Positions 9,863 through 18,700 of a stretch of DNA of 64,000 nucleotides are shown here, piece after piece; position 1 is the stretch's first letter, and every line of letters begins with the position of its first letter. Under the pieces are notes generated by a model. That model was given only the letters and a program-made list of their open reading frames with translations. It was not told the DNA's origin and did no database searches. Source of the DNA: Streptococcus canis (GTDB lineage Bacteria; Bacillota; Bacilli; Lactobacillales; Streptococcaceae); assembly GCF_900636575.1 (NCBI RefSeq), contig NZ_LR134293.1:1-64000 (forward strand). Reading direction: 5' to 3'. The position numbers and the translations under genes were made by a program.

Positions 9863-11176
9863 GTGATATCGATTGACTTTCTTAGAATCTTTTTTAGAAT
9901 TATTACTATAAATCAAAAAGAGGAGGTGCTCATCATAAACTCTTTACTGTTAAAATCATTACATAGCACTTTAAAATTATCTATTACCGTTTGTGACAGA
10001 TCCTTTACAGTTCTAACAGAGTATAAATCAGATAAAACCGTTTCTCTTTATTATGACCATCATCTTATCTTAAATGAGTTTAGTAAAACCAAAGAGAATT
10101 TCTTATTTCACTATGGGTTTATGGGAGAATTGTTCCTTGCTCTTCGCACAGACAATCACTACGTCATTATTGGTCCTTGGAGGAGTAATGCCATTGATCC
10201 TTTACTCTTTAAAAGGAAAATGAACGAAGCTCATATTGAGAACGATGAACAAAATTATTTCTTTGAGAAGTTGGTTCAACTTCCTTTCTTCCCCCTCAGT
10301 CAAATTAGAGAGCTACTTATTTTAGTTAACTATTGTTTAACTGGGAAAATTGAAGATTTGTTGTCAGCCCCTTTACATCACTATACAAAAGGGTGGAGCA
10401 ATGCTTTTGATTTAAATAAAATCAAACAGTTGTCTGTCGAAAATAGTAATACCTATACTTATCAATACCAGTATGAAACTAGGATTTTACAAGCTGTTAA
10501 ATCTGGGAAGGAAGAGCTTTTAAGAGAAACTGTAAGTCAATTAAGCAATGCCGTTTCTGCTACGTTAAGTGGCGATGAATTACGGTCCGAGAAGAATTAC
10601 TCTATTATGATTTATGATCGTTTAGCTCAAGGAGCTGTTCACTCTGGCCTTGATATTGAGACAGCCTATCAATCGCGAGATCGCTTTGTTACAGAAACAG
10701 AACAAGCTCAATCATTACACGCTGTTTTGAAGTTACGCGATACAGCTATTCTATTTTACACTCAACAAGTGTCGGGGATTAAACAAAAACTAGTATCACA
10801 ATATTCTCAAACAGTTATTGGGGTTATTCAATATCTTGAAAATAACCTCAATCGAGCTATTAAGACTGCGGAAATAGCCAGACAGTTTCACATGAGTGAA
10901 TCTAAATTACGAAAGTTATTTAAACAAGAAAAGCACATGACCATTCTACAATATTTTCTTCATTTAAAAATTGAAGTGGCTAAACAGTTATTAGAGGAAG
11001 GAAAAACATTGGCTCACATTGCGGAATTACTCCAATTCTCAACATCAGCTAATTTTTCACGTACCTTCAAAAGAGTGGTTGGGATCAGTCCATTAAAGTA
11101 TGCGCAGCAAAATAATTTGGCGAGTCAGCAGACCAGTAAAGGACAGACTCAAAAAGATCCAGAGGAGAGCCACTGA
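9863..11176 (+). CDS. AraC-family regulator of a YSIRK-type surface antigen
   Basis: A transcription factor with an N-terminal sensing region (to about residue 300) and two AraC-type helix-turn-helix motifs at the C-terminus (about 335-420: AEIARQFHMSESKLRKLFK and HIAELLQFSTSANFSRTFKR, then GISPLKY). Size and position match the AraC-type regulators that sit divergently beside YSIRK surface-protein genes (the adjacent_YSIRK family), so the adhesin is its probable target. The start is uncertain: the longest frame begins with GTG at 9863 and lacks a good ribosome binding site, while a strong AGGAGG at 9921-9926 has only GTG 9926 (overlapping it) and the non-standard ATC 9932 or ATA 9935 in frame behind it. 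The stop lies inside the gene's own terminator stem. Confidence 0.85.
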   Translation: MISIDFLRIFFRIITINQKEEVLIINSLLLKSLHSTLKLSITVCDRSFTVLTEYKSDKTVSLYYDHHLILNEFSKTKENFLFHYGFMGELFLALRTDNHYVIIGPWRSNAIDPLLFKRKMNEAHIENDEQNYFFEKLVQLPFFPLSQIRELLILVNYCLTGKIEDLLSAPLHHYTKGWSNAFDLNKIKQLSVENSNTYTYQYQYETRILQAVKSGKEELLRETVSQLSNAVSATLSGDELRSEKNYSIMIYDRLAQGAVHSGLDIETAYQSRDRFVTETEQAQSLHAVLKLRDTAILFYTQQVSGIKQKLVSQYSQTVIGVIQYLENNLNRAIKTAEIARQFHMSESKLRKLFKQEKHMTILQYFLHLKIEVAKQLLEEGKTLAHIAELLQFSTSANFSRTFKRVVGISPLKYAQQNNLASQQTSKGQTQKDPEESH

Positions 11177-11202
11177 TGACAGGCTCCTCTCTGGATCTTT
11201 TT
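11151..11202 (+). terminator. Terminator of the AraC-type regulator gene
   Basis: A stem of at least 14 bp (AAAAAGATCCAGAG with its complement) overlaps the final codons and the stop, and ends in a T run. The stem is A/T-flanked on both sides, so it may work in both directions. Confidence 0.8.
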
Positions 11203-11493
11203 CTATATAAAAAAACTCTATAACTACTGCCAATGGTATCACCCACTACAATTGACAATGGCAAAATAAATGGAAACTTACTATTATCCCATTCAATGAT
11301 ATACCTAATGTTATAAAATATTCATTTCAACTAATTCGATATGCTACATAGTTGGTTTAAACTAATTTCTGTATTATGGTTTACGTAAACTTATTAAAGG
11401 TATATAATTAAGTTGTTGTTTGCTTTCAATTACCTCTCAATCGTCATTAGATTTGATAAATGAATGTTTCTCATATGGGAAAGGATGATTAAG

Positions 11494-12117
11494 TTGAAAT
11501 TTTTACGATTTATGATTGGTATCAATATTATGGCTTTAGCTGTTGCCTTATCCAAAGTCTCACAATTGGGAACTTCTCCTATTGCCTCTATTCCCAATGT
11601 TCTATCAGAAGTATGGAAACAATCGATAGGGTTATACATGCTGTTGTTTATGCTTTTTTTGATTATTCTACAAATAATAATTGTTGGTCATCAAATAAAT
11701 AAAGTTAAGCTTTTCAATATTTGTATTCAAATGTTCCCTGGCGCTATATTTGGATATTTTATCAATTGTTATGTTAACCTTTTGAAAATACTTCCTCCAT
11801 TTGACAATTATTTTTTAAAGATTAGCTTACTATTGATTAGTATAGTTATTTTAGCGCTGGGTGTAGTTATTGAAGTTAAAGCAGATTTTATTTTAATGCC
11901 TGGAGAAGGATTACCTCAAACAATAGCAAAGCATTTTCACTTACCTTTCGCAAAAGTCAAACTGTGGTCAGATTTATCCATGGTGTTCACGGCTTTAATC
12001 CTTTCGTTTCTATTATCGAGACCCTTTTTGGGAATACGCGAAGGGACACTTCTTGCAACAGTATTCACAGCTCCTTGTGTGTCAATGATTACATATAGCC
12101 TTGACAAATTAAAGTAG
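11494..12117 (+). CDS. YczE/YitT-like integral membrane protein
   Basis: About 207 residues with roughly five hydrophobic segments and conserved-looking loops (SKVSQLGTSPIASIPNVLS near the N-terminus; ADFILMPGEGLPQTIAK at mid-length). These are typical of the YczE/YyaS/YitT (DUF6198-like) membrane proteins, whose biochemical role is not established. I place the start at TTG 11494 because GGAAAGGA lies eight bases upstream. The in-frame ATG at 11464 has no ribosome binding site and the ATG at 11485 is too close to the purine run. It stands alone between the AraC-type gene and an insertion-sequence relic, so the context gives no function. Confidence 0.7.
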   Translation: MKFLRFMIGINIMALAVALSKVSQLGTSPIASIPNVLSEVWKQSIGLYMLLFMLFLIILQIIIVGHQINKVKLFNICIQMFPGAIFGYFINCYVNLLKILPPFDNYFLKISLLLISIVILALGVVIEVKADFILMPGEGLPQTIAKHFHLPFAKVKLWSDLSMVFTALILSFLLSRPFLGIREGTLLATVFTAPCVSMITYSLDKLK

Positions 12118-12216
12118 TATGCTACTAACAATTCATAGATTTAAACCTTTCTAGTATGATGTTTGGGTTAAAAAAATAATCAACAAAATGCTACTTTACT
12201 AATTATTCTACTGATT

Positions 12217-12590
12217 CCAAAAAGTTGGACAATAATTAGTGAAAGAACTTTGGACATATCAAGCAATAATAGACAAAAAGTTAAGCTAATTAAAGACTAT
12301 TTCTTTCAGACTCTATTCCTCTTGTAATATCTTATTTTCCAAGTTTTTTCTCAAATTGAGCATGACCATGACAAAGAGCGCTCCCATGTCTTGGGAACGC
12401 TCTTTCTTCATCTATTTCATATTCTTGAAACCAACGAAACCATTTGGATGAATTCCTAAAGCTTCTCCAACGATTTTTACAGACTACTCCGCCTCAAGAA
12501 AACTTTAACAACAGCTAATTTAAACGCCTTATCAAATGTTTTCTTGACTTGATTATTTTCCTCGTTTCCACTTAATTTTGTGTCCACATT
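12217..12590 (-). pseudogene. Decayed IS3-family element (orfA remnant)
   Basis: Minus-strand translation in shifting frames gives recognisable pieces of an IS3/IS150-type OrfA: FDKAFKLAVVK, then KIVGEALGIHPN, then EYEIDEERAFPRHGSALCHGHAQFE and a Glu/Lys-rich tail. Stops and frameshifts separate them, and there is no orfB. The edges carry IS-like ends (CCAAAAAGTTGGAC at 12217-12230; TGTCCACATT near 12581-12590). Direct target repeats were not found. No intact gene lies between 12118 and 12684. Confidence 0.6.
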
Positions 12591-12610
12591 ATTTAACCAG
12601 GTCCAATCCC

Positions 12611-12637
12611 AAAAGTTAGATTTTCTGTCTAACTTTT
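12611..12637 (-). terminator. Terminator of the beta-helix-like gene
   Basis: AAAAGTTAGA and its exact complement flank a 7-base loop. The hairpin is T-rich on both flanks, about 48 bases beyond the stop of the gene at 12685. Confidence 0.65.
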
Positions 12638-12684
12638 GAGATGCAAGTCATTATTTAGTTGGGGGAATATTTTTTAAGAACTAG

Positions 12685-13986
12685 TTATTTATCTAGTAAA
12701 GCTTTTATATCTGCAGAAAGTGTTTCTTCTATGATAACCTTTGGATTGTCATTTCCCTCTTGTTTGATCTCTCCGCCTATTGAAAAATCATGAAGAAAAG
12801 CATCTTGCTTAATTTCAATGGTGTGGACATGTTTACCTTTAGTTGCAATGTTTTTACCAACACTAAGATTTTCTATCTCACCGCCAGGTTGTAGGGATAA
12901 AGCAATTGCCTTAAGGGATTGAATTTCACCTTTTACTAAGGAATCTCCAACATCACCAGATGTAGTAATAGAATCTTCAATAATAATCTCTCCCACTGGT
13001 TTTGAAAACTGCATTCCAATTGAACCATCTCCGTAAGTAGTAATTGACTTAAATGAGGCAAAATCTATTGTACCATCATATTGATTAAACCCCCGTGCTC
13101 CTGAGCCGTAAGTCACAACTGCATCATTGGCTTGAAAACGATGCACTGTCCCAAAATTGACAAATCCAATGCCAGAAGTTCCAAAGCTTTCAATAGGTTT
13201 TTCTGTAATCCAGCTATCCACTTCACCCCATACATCTAAGACCATATCGTTTACACCATAGGTGGTAACTGTTCCTTGAGAGTGAATTGATTGAGCATGA
13301 GCGCCGGTTAAAATGAATATTCCTCCTGTAATCATATTAGGCTGACCAAAAGGAATCATACCATTTGAATAAATATCTTTAGTTACTAATTCCTTAACTT
13401 CTACAGAACCACCTGTTTCATTAAAACCTGCAATAAAAACACCTGATCCTAATACAGGGGCATTCTTACGACCAATTGAAACGTTTTTAATATCGGCTGA
13501 TATGGTTGATGCACTGTCTTGATTATAATTAAAGATAGTTAAAGCCCCTTGTTGGACGACGACTCCATATTTTAGTGGCTTTTCGGAACGATTTCTGGAG
13601 TCGCTAAATGGGATGTCTAAGTCATCAATAATCAGTTCCATAGTTTTATTTGGTGCGCGTGTTAATAGTTGAACCTGACCAGTTACTGTGAGCTTCTCTA
13701 AAGTCATTGTAGATAAATCTTCGTCACTTGATGAAATGTAAATCGCTCTTTGGTTAGAGATGCTTTGAATAATTAAGTCTGAAAGCTTATTATTTTTTGT
13801 TAAAGCAATCCCATCACTATTTGGAAAACTTAACATGGTTCCTTTATCTCTAGAACCATGAATACTTACTCCCGCTGAAAGTGTCACAGAATAAGGAATA
13901 AGGATAGATGAAGCGACATAAATATCATTGTTTTCAATTTTTATTGCTTCGATGAATTCAGTTAAATTATTAACTTGATTTACCAT
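12685..13986 (-). CDS. Orphan protein with a predicted parallel beta-helix fold
   Basis: 433 residues with no signal peptide, membrane segment or anchor. The N-terminal part (VNNLTEFIEAIK ... IYVASSILIPYSVTLSAGVSIHG) has the layout of the first coils of a pectate-lyase-like beta-helix, as in surface proteins with adjusted-regions repeats. The rest is a series of short beta-strands with recurring G-[IV]-x-F and TYG turns (VTTYGVNDM, VVTYGSGARGF, ITTYGDGSIGM) at roughly regular spacing. No catalytic motif is recognised. GGAGGTATTACA precedes the ATG. The gene is monocistronic with its own terminator, near a relic IS element, and is probably accessory. Without a secretion signal it would act in the cytoplasm or leave by an unknown route. 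Confidence 0.65.
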   Translation of the reverse strand: MVNQVNNLTEFIEAIKIENNDIYVASSILIPYSVTLSAGVSIHGSRDKGTMLSFPNSDGIALTKNNKLSDLIIQSISNQRAIYISSSDEDLSTMTLEKLTVTGQVQLLTRAPNKTMELIIDDLDIPFSDSRNRSEKPLKYGVVVQQGALTIFNYNQDSASTISADIKNVSIGRKNAPVLGSGVFIAGFNETGGSVEVKELVTKDIYSNGMIPFGQPNMITGGIFILTGAHAQSIHSQGTVTTYGVNDMVLDVWGEVDSWITEKPIESFGTSGIGFVNFGTVHRFQANDAVVTYGSGARGFNQYDGTIDFASFKSITTYGDGSIGMQFSKPVGEIIIEDSITTSGDVGDSLVKGEIQSLKAIALSLQPGGEIENLSVGKNIATKGKHVHTIEIKQDAFLHDFSIGGEIKQEGNDNPKVIIEETLSADIKALLDK

Positions 13987-14242
13987 TGTAATACCTCCAA
14001 CTATTTATGGTAATAATATAGCGCTTAGCTTAAGAAAAGTAAAATAAAAAATATTATTTCAATATTATGTAGTCAAAAACATATTATTTTTAAAATATTG
14101 AATGAAGTAACATGATAGCACTATATAGTATTAAATAAAGGATAGTTCAATGAAGTAAGTAGGATTTATAAAAAAAGACGATAGTTTTTCTTTATCGCCT
14201 CTAGTAAACAATTTTATGAAATTTTTATTTTACAAGCTACAA

Positions 14243-14761
14243 TTATAATACTACCTTCTTCCATTTTCTGATTTTTGTTCTGAAAGTTCCAAAAGGTGCA
14301 ACTGTATTAACATGAATAAACTTATATACTTCCCAAGTCGCTGTTTTAGTCGCCTGATCAGCCCATTCTCTCATATGTGGTTTAAATAATTCTTCCTGAC
14401 TTAGTGCATCAATCATGGCATAAATAGAATTAATGTTTTTATTTAGTTTGGCTTTTAGCTCTTGTAGAGATAATTGAGCGTAAGTATCTGTGAACCATTG
14501 ATACAAGTCGCCTAGTTGATTCCATTTAAAGTTATCTGATGGCGTATTAACTTGAAGTCCATTTCTTTCATCCTCTTCCCATTTAAGAATCAAAGTTGTC
14601 CATCCAACCTGATAAGCAAGATTCTCAGCTGGAGTTCTATCAACTTCATCAACTCTTTTATCTTTTAAGGTTTCCGGAATATTATTAAATTCTGAAATAT
14701 ATTTCTCAAATGCTTTACTTATTTCTTTTTTCAGCTCTTCTTTATTTTCGTATGTTCGCAA
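14243..14761 (-). CDS. ClbS/DfsB-family four-helix bundle protein
   Basis: 172 residues. The N-terminus (MRTYENKEELKKEISKAFEKY), the AYQVGW segment and the C-terminal VAPFGTFRTKIRKWKK match the ClbS/DfsB (formerly DUF1706) family. Founding member ClbS protects producers of the genotoxin colibactin; most family members in Firmicutes have no proven role. I choose TTG 14761 as start because GGAGGTGA lies five bases upstream; the longer frame from 14776 would place the ribosome binding site inside the coding region. No colibactin-like synthesis genes are in the window, so protection against a foreign or self-made electrophile is only a possibility. Confidence 0.8.
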   Translation of the reverse strand: MRTYENKEELKKEISKAFEKYISEFNNIPETLKDKRVDEVDRTPAENLAYQVGWTTLILKWEEDERNGLQVNTPSDNFKWNQLGDLYQWFTDTYAQLSLQELKAKLNKNINSIYAMIDALSQEELFKPHMREWADQATKTATWEVYKFIHVNTVAPFGTFRTKIRKWKKVVL

Positions 14762-15099
14762 AAAAATCACCTCCATTCTGATTTATCAGTACCCTAAATT
14801 AAACAGATCTTATTTTCTCCTTTACCTCTTCAAAAAATATTATATTTCTATACCTTTTACGAATGAAGCTTTTAAAAGGCAGTGACTATTCTCAGAAATA
14901 TTCTGATTGTAAACAAGATTATATCTATTAACAACCACGAACTCTCTTCTTTTCTATTATTATACTACTTTTCTCTAAATGTTAAAATAAGGATATTATT
15001 TTACTGATTTAAAAATACTAACTTTAAAATATGTAGTATCAACATATAGAACTCACACTTCTATCGACCATCTTGGTGATATCAGAAAATCAAAAAAGT

Positions 15100-15171
15100 G
15101 GGGGCAAAACTATTCCCACAGACACCCTACCTGTCAGAACATTTTGCACCCCCTCTGCGTATGTGGGAATA
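15100..15171. other. Interleaved inverted repeats in a gene-poor stretch
   Basis: GGGGGCAAAA (15100-15109) can pair with TTTTGCACCCCC (15142-15153), and TATTCCCACA (15111-15120) can pair with TGTGGGAATA (15162-15171). The pairings cross, so they form either a pseudoknot or two alternative hairpins. The surrounding 14762-15783 has no intact gene, only this structure, a likely methyltransferase relic and two hairpins. Confidence 0.4.
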
Positions 15172-15293
15172 AATTTTATACTTTACCGCTATCAATCCAA
15201 CTACCTCACTTCAGATTGTTTGATTGATACTTCACCAAAAAATTCAAAAAAGGCTTGAAATCAAGGCTTTTCTAAACCCTGAAACGGTGGGCT

Positions 15294-15350
15294 TTATCCC
15301 TCTCTCACCAGCAGTCCGACTACCTCCACATGATGCGTATTTGGTAATAT
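15294..15350 (-). pseudogene. Relic of the C-terminus of a RumA/RlmD-type 23S rRNA uracil methyltransferase
   Basis: The minus strand encodes ILPNTHHVEVVGLLVREG followed by a stop, which resembles the last residues of RumA-family methyltransferases (typically ...PxTHHVExVxLL...). Only about 19 codons survive; the catalytic region is absent. I recall rumA being near cspA in S. agalactiae, which would fit a local rearrangement, but this is from memory and the fragment is short. Confidence 0.4.
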
Positions 15351-15460
15351 CACATTATTTAACGATTTGACACTATTTAACGATTACAATGCTGAGAGCC
15401 AAACTCAACTCCTCTAAAAAGTTTTATTTCCTCAATGCTATCCATAAGATCACCAAAAAA

Positions 15461-15486
15461 TCCTTGAAATTTGCTGATTTCAAGGA
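15461..15486. terminator. Hairpin with T-rich tail
   Basis: A perfect 10-bp stem (TCCTTGAAAT with its complement) encloses a 6-base loop and is followed by TTTTATT on the plus strand. No gene upstream on the plus strand is intact, so it may belong to lost DNA. Confidence 0.5.
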
Positions 15487-15701
15487 TTTTATTACGTTAA
15501 ATTGTATCAATTAACTTCTTCTTATTTCTGTTGCTACTAATTTAATCATGTTATTTCCTACTATTTCTTTTGAGTCATGCCCTTTTATTATAACATAGAA
15601 GCTTAAAAATGGGACAGCACGGGTTAAGGTAGAACTTAAATGACCCCTTTTTAGCCTTTGCAGGACTTTGAGAGAAGTTACCAATTTAGTTTACAAATTG
15701 C

Positions 15702-15750
15702 AAAAGCATTAGCTGGTGCTTTCCTCAAAAGAACACGACCTAATGCTTTT
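15702..15750 (-). terminator. Terminator of the CspA-type protease gene
   Basis: AAAAGCATTAG and its complement flank a 27-base loop, with A/T-rich flanks on both sides. It lies about 35 bases beyond the protease stop codon. Confidence 0.6.
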
Positions 15751-15783
15751 TACTATTTCATTTAGCTGGGCTACAGGGTCTTG

Positions 15784-18700
15784 TTAATTCTTAGACCGTT
15801 TGAAGCCTAGTGGAACAATCAGTAGTAAGCTGACAAAGCCTAAACTAATCAGTAATAATTGAGGAGATTCATCACCTGTTTGTGGTAAGTTTTCTAGCTG
15901 CTTGCCCCTATTTGCGGCAGCCCGATCCAGTGATGTTTTAGGCTCCTTGATCAAGGCGAAGACCCTTTGGGCACGCTTCTGAGCAACCTCGCTTTCTCGT
16001 AAGTCTTTTTGTCCCAGTAACATGGAATGAGGTGGGGCTTCTTGTGACTCTTCTGGTAAGCCTTGTTCTTCTGTATGATGAGCATTTTCTTGGGATGAGA
16101 GATTACCTTTCCCATCCAAAGCTTGTTCTGCTGCCTTAATTTGTTCCAGAAGGGCATCCACTTCTGCCTGAGTAGCTCCTTGAGTTTCCAAGAGGTTTTG
16201 AGCAGCTGCTAACAAGTTGTTGTATGCTTCTTTGCTAGACTGGCTTGCCATTTGGTACTTGGCTGCAGTTTGCTTGAGAACTGCTGCTTTGGTGACCATT
16301 TGACGGAGGGCAGTATAGTCTGTCTGATGCCCTAACACATGCTCTTTGGCAGTGACCAGAGCTGCTAGAGCCTGTTCTACTTCTTCCTGACTAACCTTTG
16401 CTTTTTGGAGTAATGCTTTAGCTGCTGCCAATTGGTTTTGATAGGTTTCCTTGTTCAATGGACTAGCGTTTCTGAAGGATTGACTAGCTGTCACACTAAC
16501 TTCTTCAAGGATTTCATTGGTCAAGGCTGTCAAATCGGTTGCTTTGCCATTAAGAGCTTGCCAGGCTTCGATTAGACTCGTAACGGCTTGGTCAATGACT
16601 GCTTGTTGAGCCTTACTTTTGAGCAAGGTTTGAGCCTTCTCCAAACTATTGAGGTAAGCCATTTTCAAATCAACACTAGCATTGTAAAAGACAGGGTCTA
16701 AAATAAGATCGCTTTGGTCTGCTAGAGTTGCTAACAAGCCTGTTTTGTTGATGAGCGTTAACTTGGTAACATTAACTTCGTTATCAAGAACTGAGACTAG
16801 TAACTCATCAAGATTTTCTAGCACCTCGTAACCTATTGGCAAGGTTAAGACTAATTTGTAATCACCCCTTGGCACAAATTTACCATAATCTGTACGGGAA
16901 TATGTAGCTCTCGGTAAGTTAATGTCAGCCCCGCTTTGATTAATCAAATGCACAGATGAGCCTTTTGGCAATTCCTTGTCAATATCAACGAGATAGGAAG
17001 CTTTCGTCAAACTATCTACGGTAAAGATGGCTTCTTTAACACTGTCTTCTTCAGAAAGGACTACTGTTACACTCGGAGCACTGGTTAGTTTTGCGCGTTC
17101 TTCATCGTACAAGAATAAATCAATGGTGTAGGTTCCAAATGGTAATTTCAGGGTATTGAGGTCTTGACCGTGGTGTTCTTTGGTAATGACATTCCCCTTC
17201 TCATCTTTGACCGTGTAGGAGAATTCCAAGTTAATATTGCTATTGAGTTCAGGGCTAAAGATTTTCACGCTAACAAGCCCCTTGTCATTTCCAATGCTCA
17301 TCAAGTCCGCTAAGGTTGCTGAAACACGGTTACCTGCATAATCTTCCACCACGTAATACACATGGCTAAAGTCAGTTACCTCTGCTGGTAAGAGAAAACT
17401 GCCATCAGCTTCTTGCGAAATAAAGACCTTATTATCTTGGATAAGAACACCGTCTTCACCTTCTTTGCGAAGGATATTATTGTAATGCCCTTCTTGATCT
17501 GCTTTCAGATAGAAAACTTGCTCTCTAAAGATACCAGATTCTCCGTGTTCCACAGCGGGACGAGCTTTAAAGCGACGCTTTTGCTCATCATAAGTAGCTG
17601 TTGTTAAAGTAGGAGATTGCCTGTCCAAAATAACATCAAAAACGGTTTCTTGCTTTTTAGCACCTGGAACATCTGAATAGTAGCTTAACACATATTTATA
17701 GCGACCATCTTCTAATGGTAGCCCCTCTGTTGTCGTTCCGTCCCATTCTGTGCCAAACAAGAGACTTGATTTGGGTTTATCAGGATTGCCACTATAATAA
17801 TTTTTGTTTCCAAATTGTGCATCACTCGTCCATAAAGGTGTTTTGAACGCTTTATCATCTGCACGATAAACCTTAGCTCTCAAATTGTTGAAAGTCCGTA
17901 GAAAAACACCTTTTAAGGCTAGCGAGTCTTGGTTTTGGTCATTATTTGGGGAAATAGCCAGATGTGGCTTGCCATCTTTGTCTAATTCCAAAGTAAACTT
18001 ACCATCTGGGGATTGATAGGTTCCTAAAACCTTTAATGTGATAGGACTTGTCTCACCTGTCGAATAAATCTTATCTGAGCTAGTAGTCATCAGGGCTGTA
18101 TAAGCTTCTGATTCTGGAATCGCTTTAGTTGCATCGGGTGTAAAGTAAAAACCAGCTTCTTGATTAGCCACAATATCGTAGATTGGTTTTTCTAGCACAG
18201 CTAGATTCTGAAAGGCTCCTTTAAAACCTACATAGGGTAGGCTAACGATCTCGCCACCATCAACAGGGTCCGTAAACTGAACAAACCCTTCTAGGAAATA
18301 GCCATTTGGCATAAGCTGGTGTAGTCGTTGATGAAATGGAGTGACATCCATATCAATGGTAATGGTTTTGGTCTGACCTGCTTCTACACGGATTTTTTCG
18401 CCCTTGATAACAGCCAATTGTTCTGGGGCTAAGGTAACAAAACCATTTTTGATTTGGTCTGTATTGAGGTAGGTCTGATAGGTCAATTCTTTAGCAACTG
18501 AACCGATATTATGAAGGGTAACATCAAATTGGATACGATCTTCCACATTTCCTAAAGTCACACTGCCATAGTTTTCCTCTCCACCTGTAAGGTAGAGGTT
18601 CGTTTGAATAGCTGCCGCAACATCAATAATACCTGCTCCCTGTTGACGGGGTGAAGTATAAGCTTTGGTTTCGGAGTTAAGGTGAGCCCTTGCTGTGCTC

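Noticed and set aside
15073..15258. 61-codon plus-strand frame
   Set aside because: No ribosome binding site, no recognisable protein, and it overlaps the crossing inverted repeats.
15951..16157. 68-codon minus-strand frame in the protease C-terminal region
   Set aside because: Out-of-frame shadow of the CspA-type gene, no start signal.
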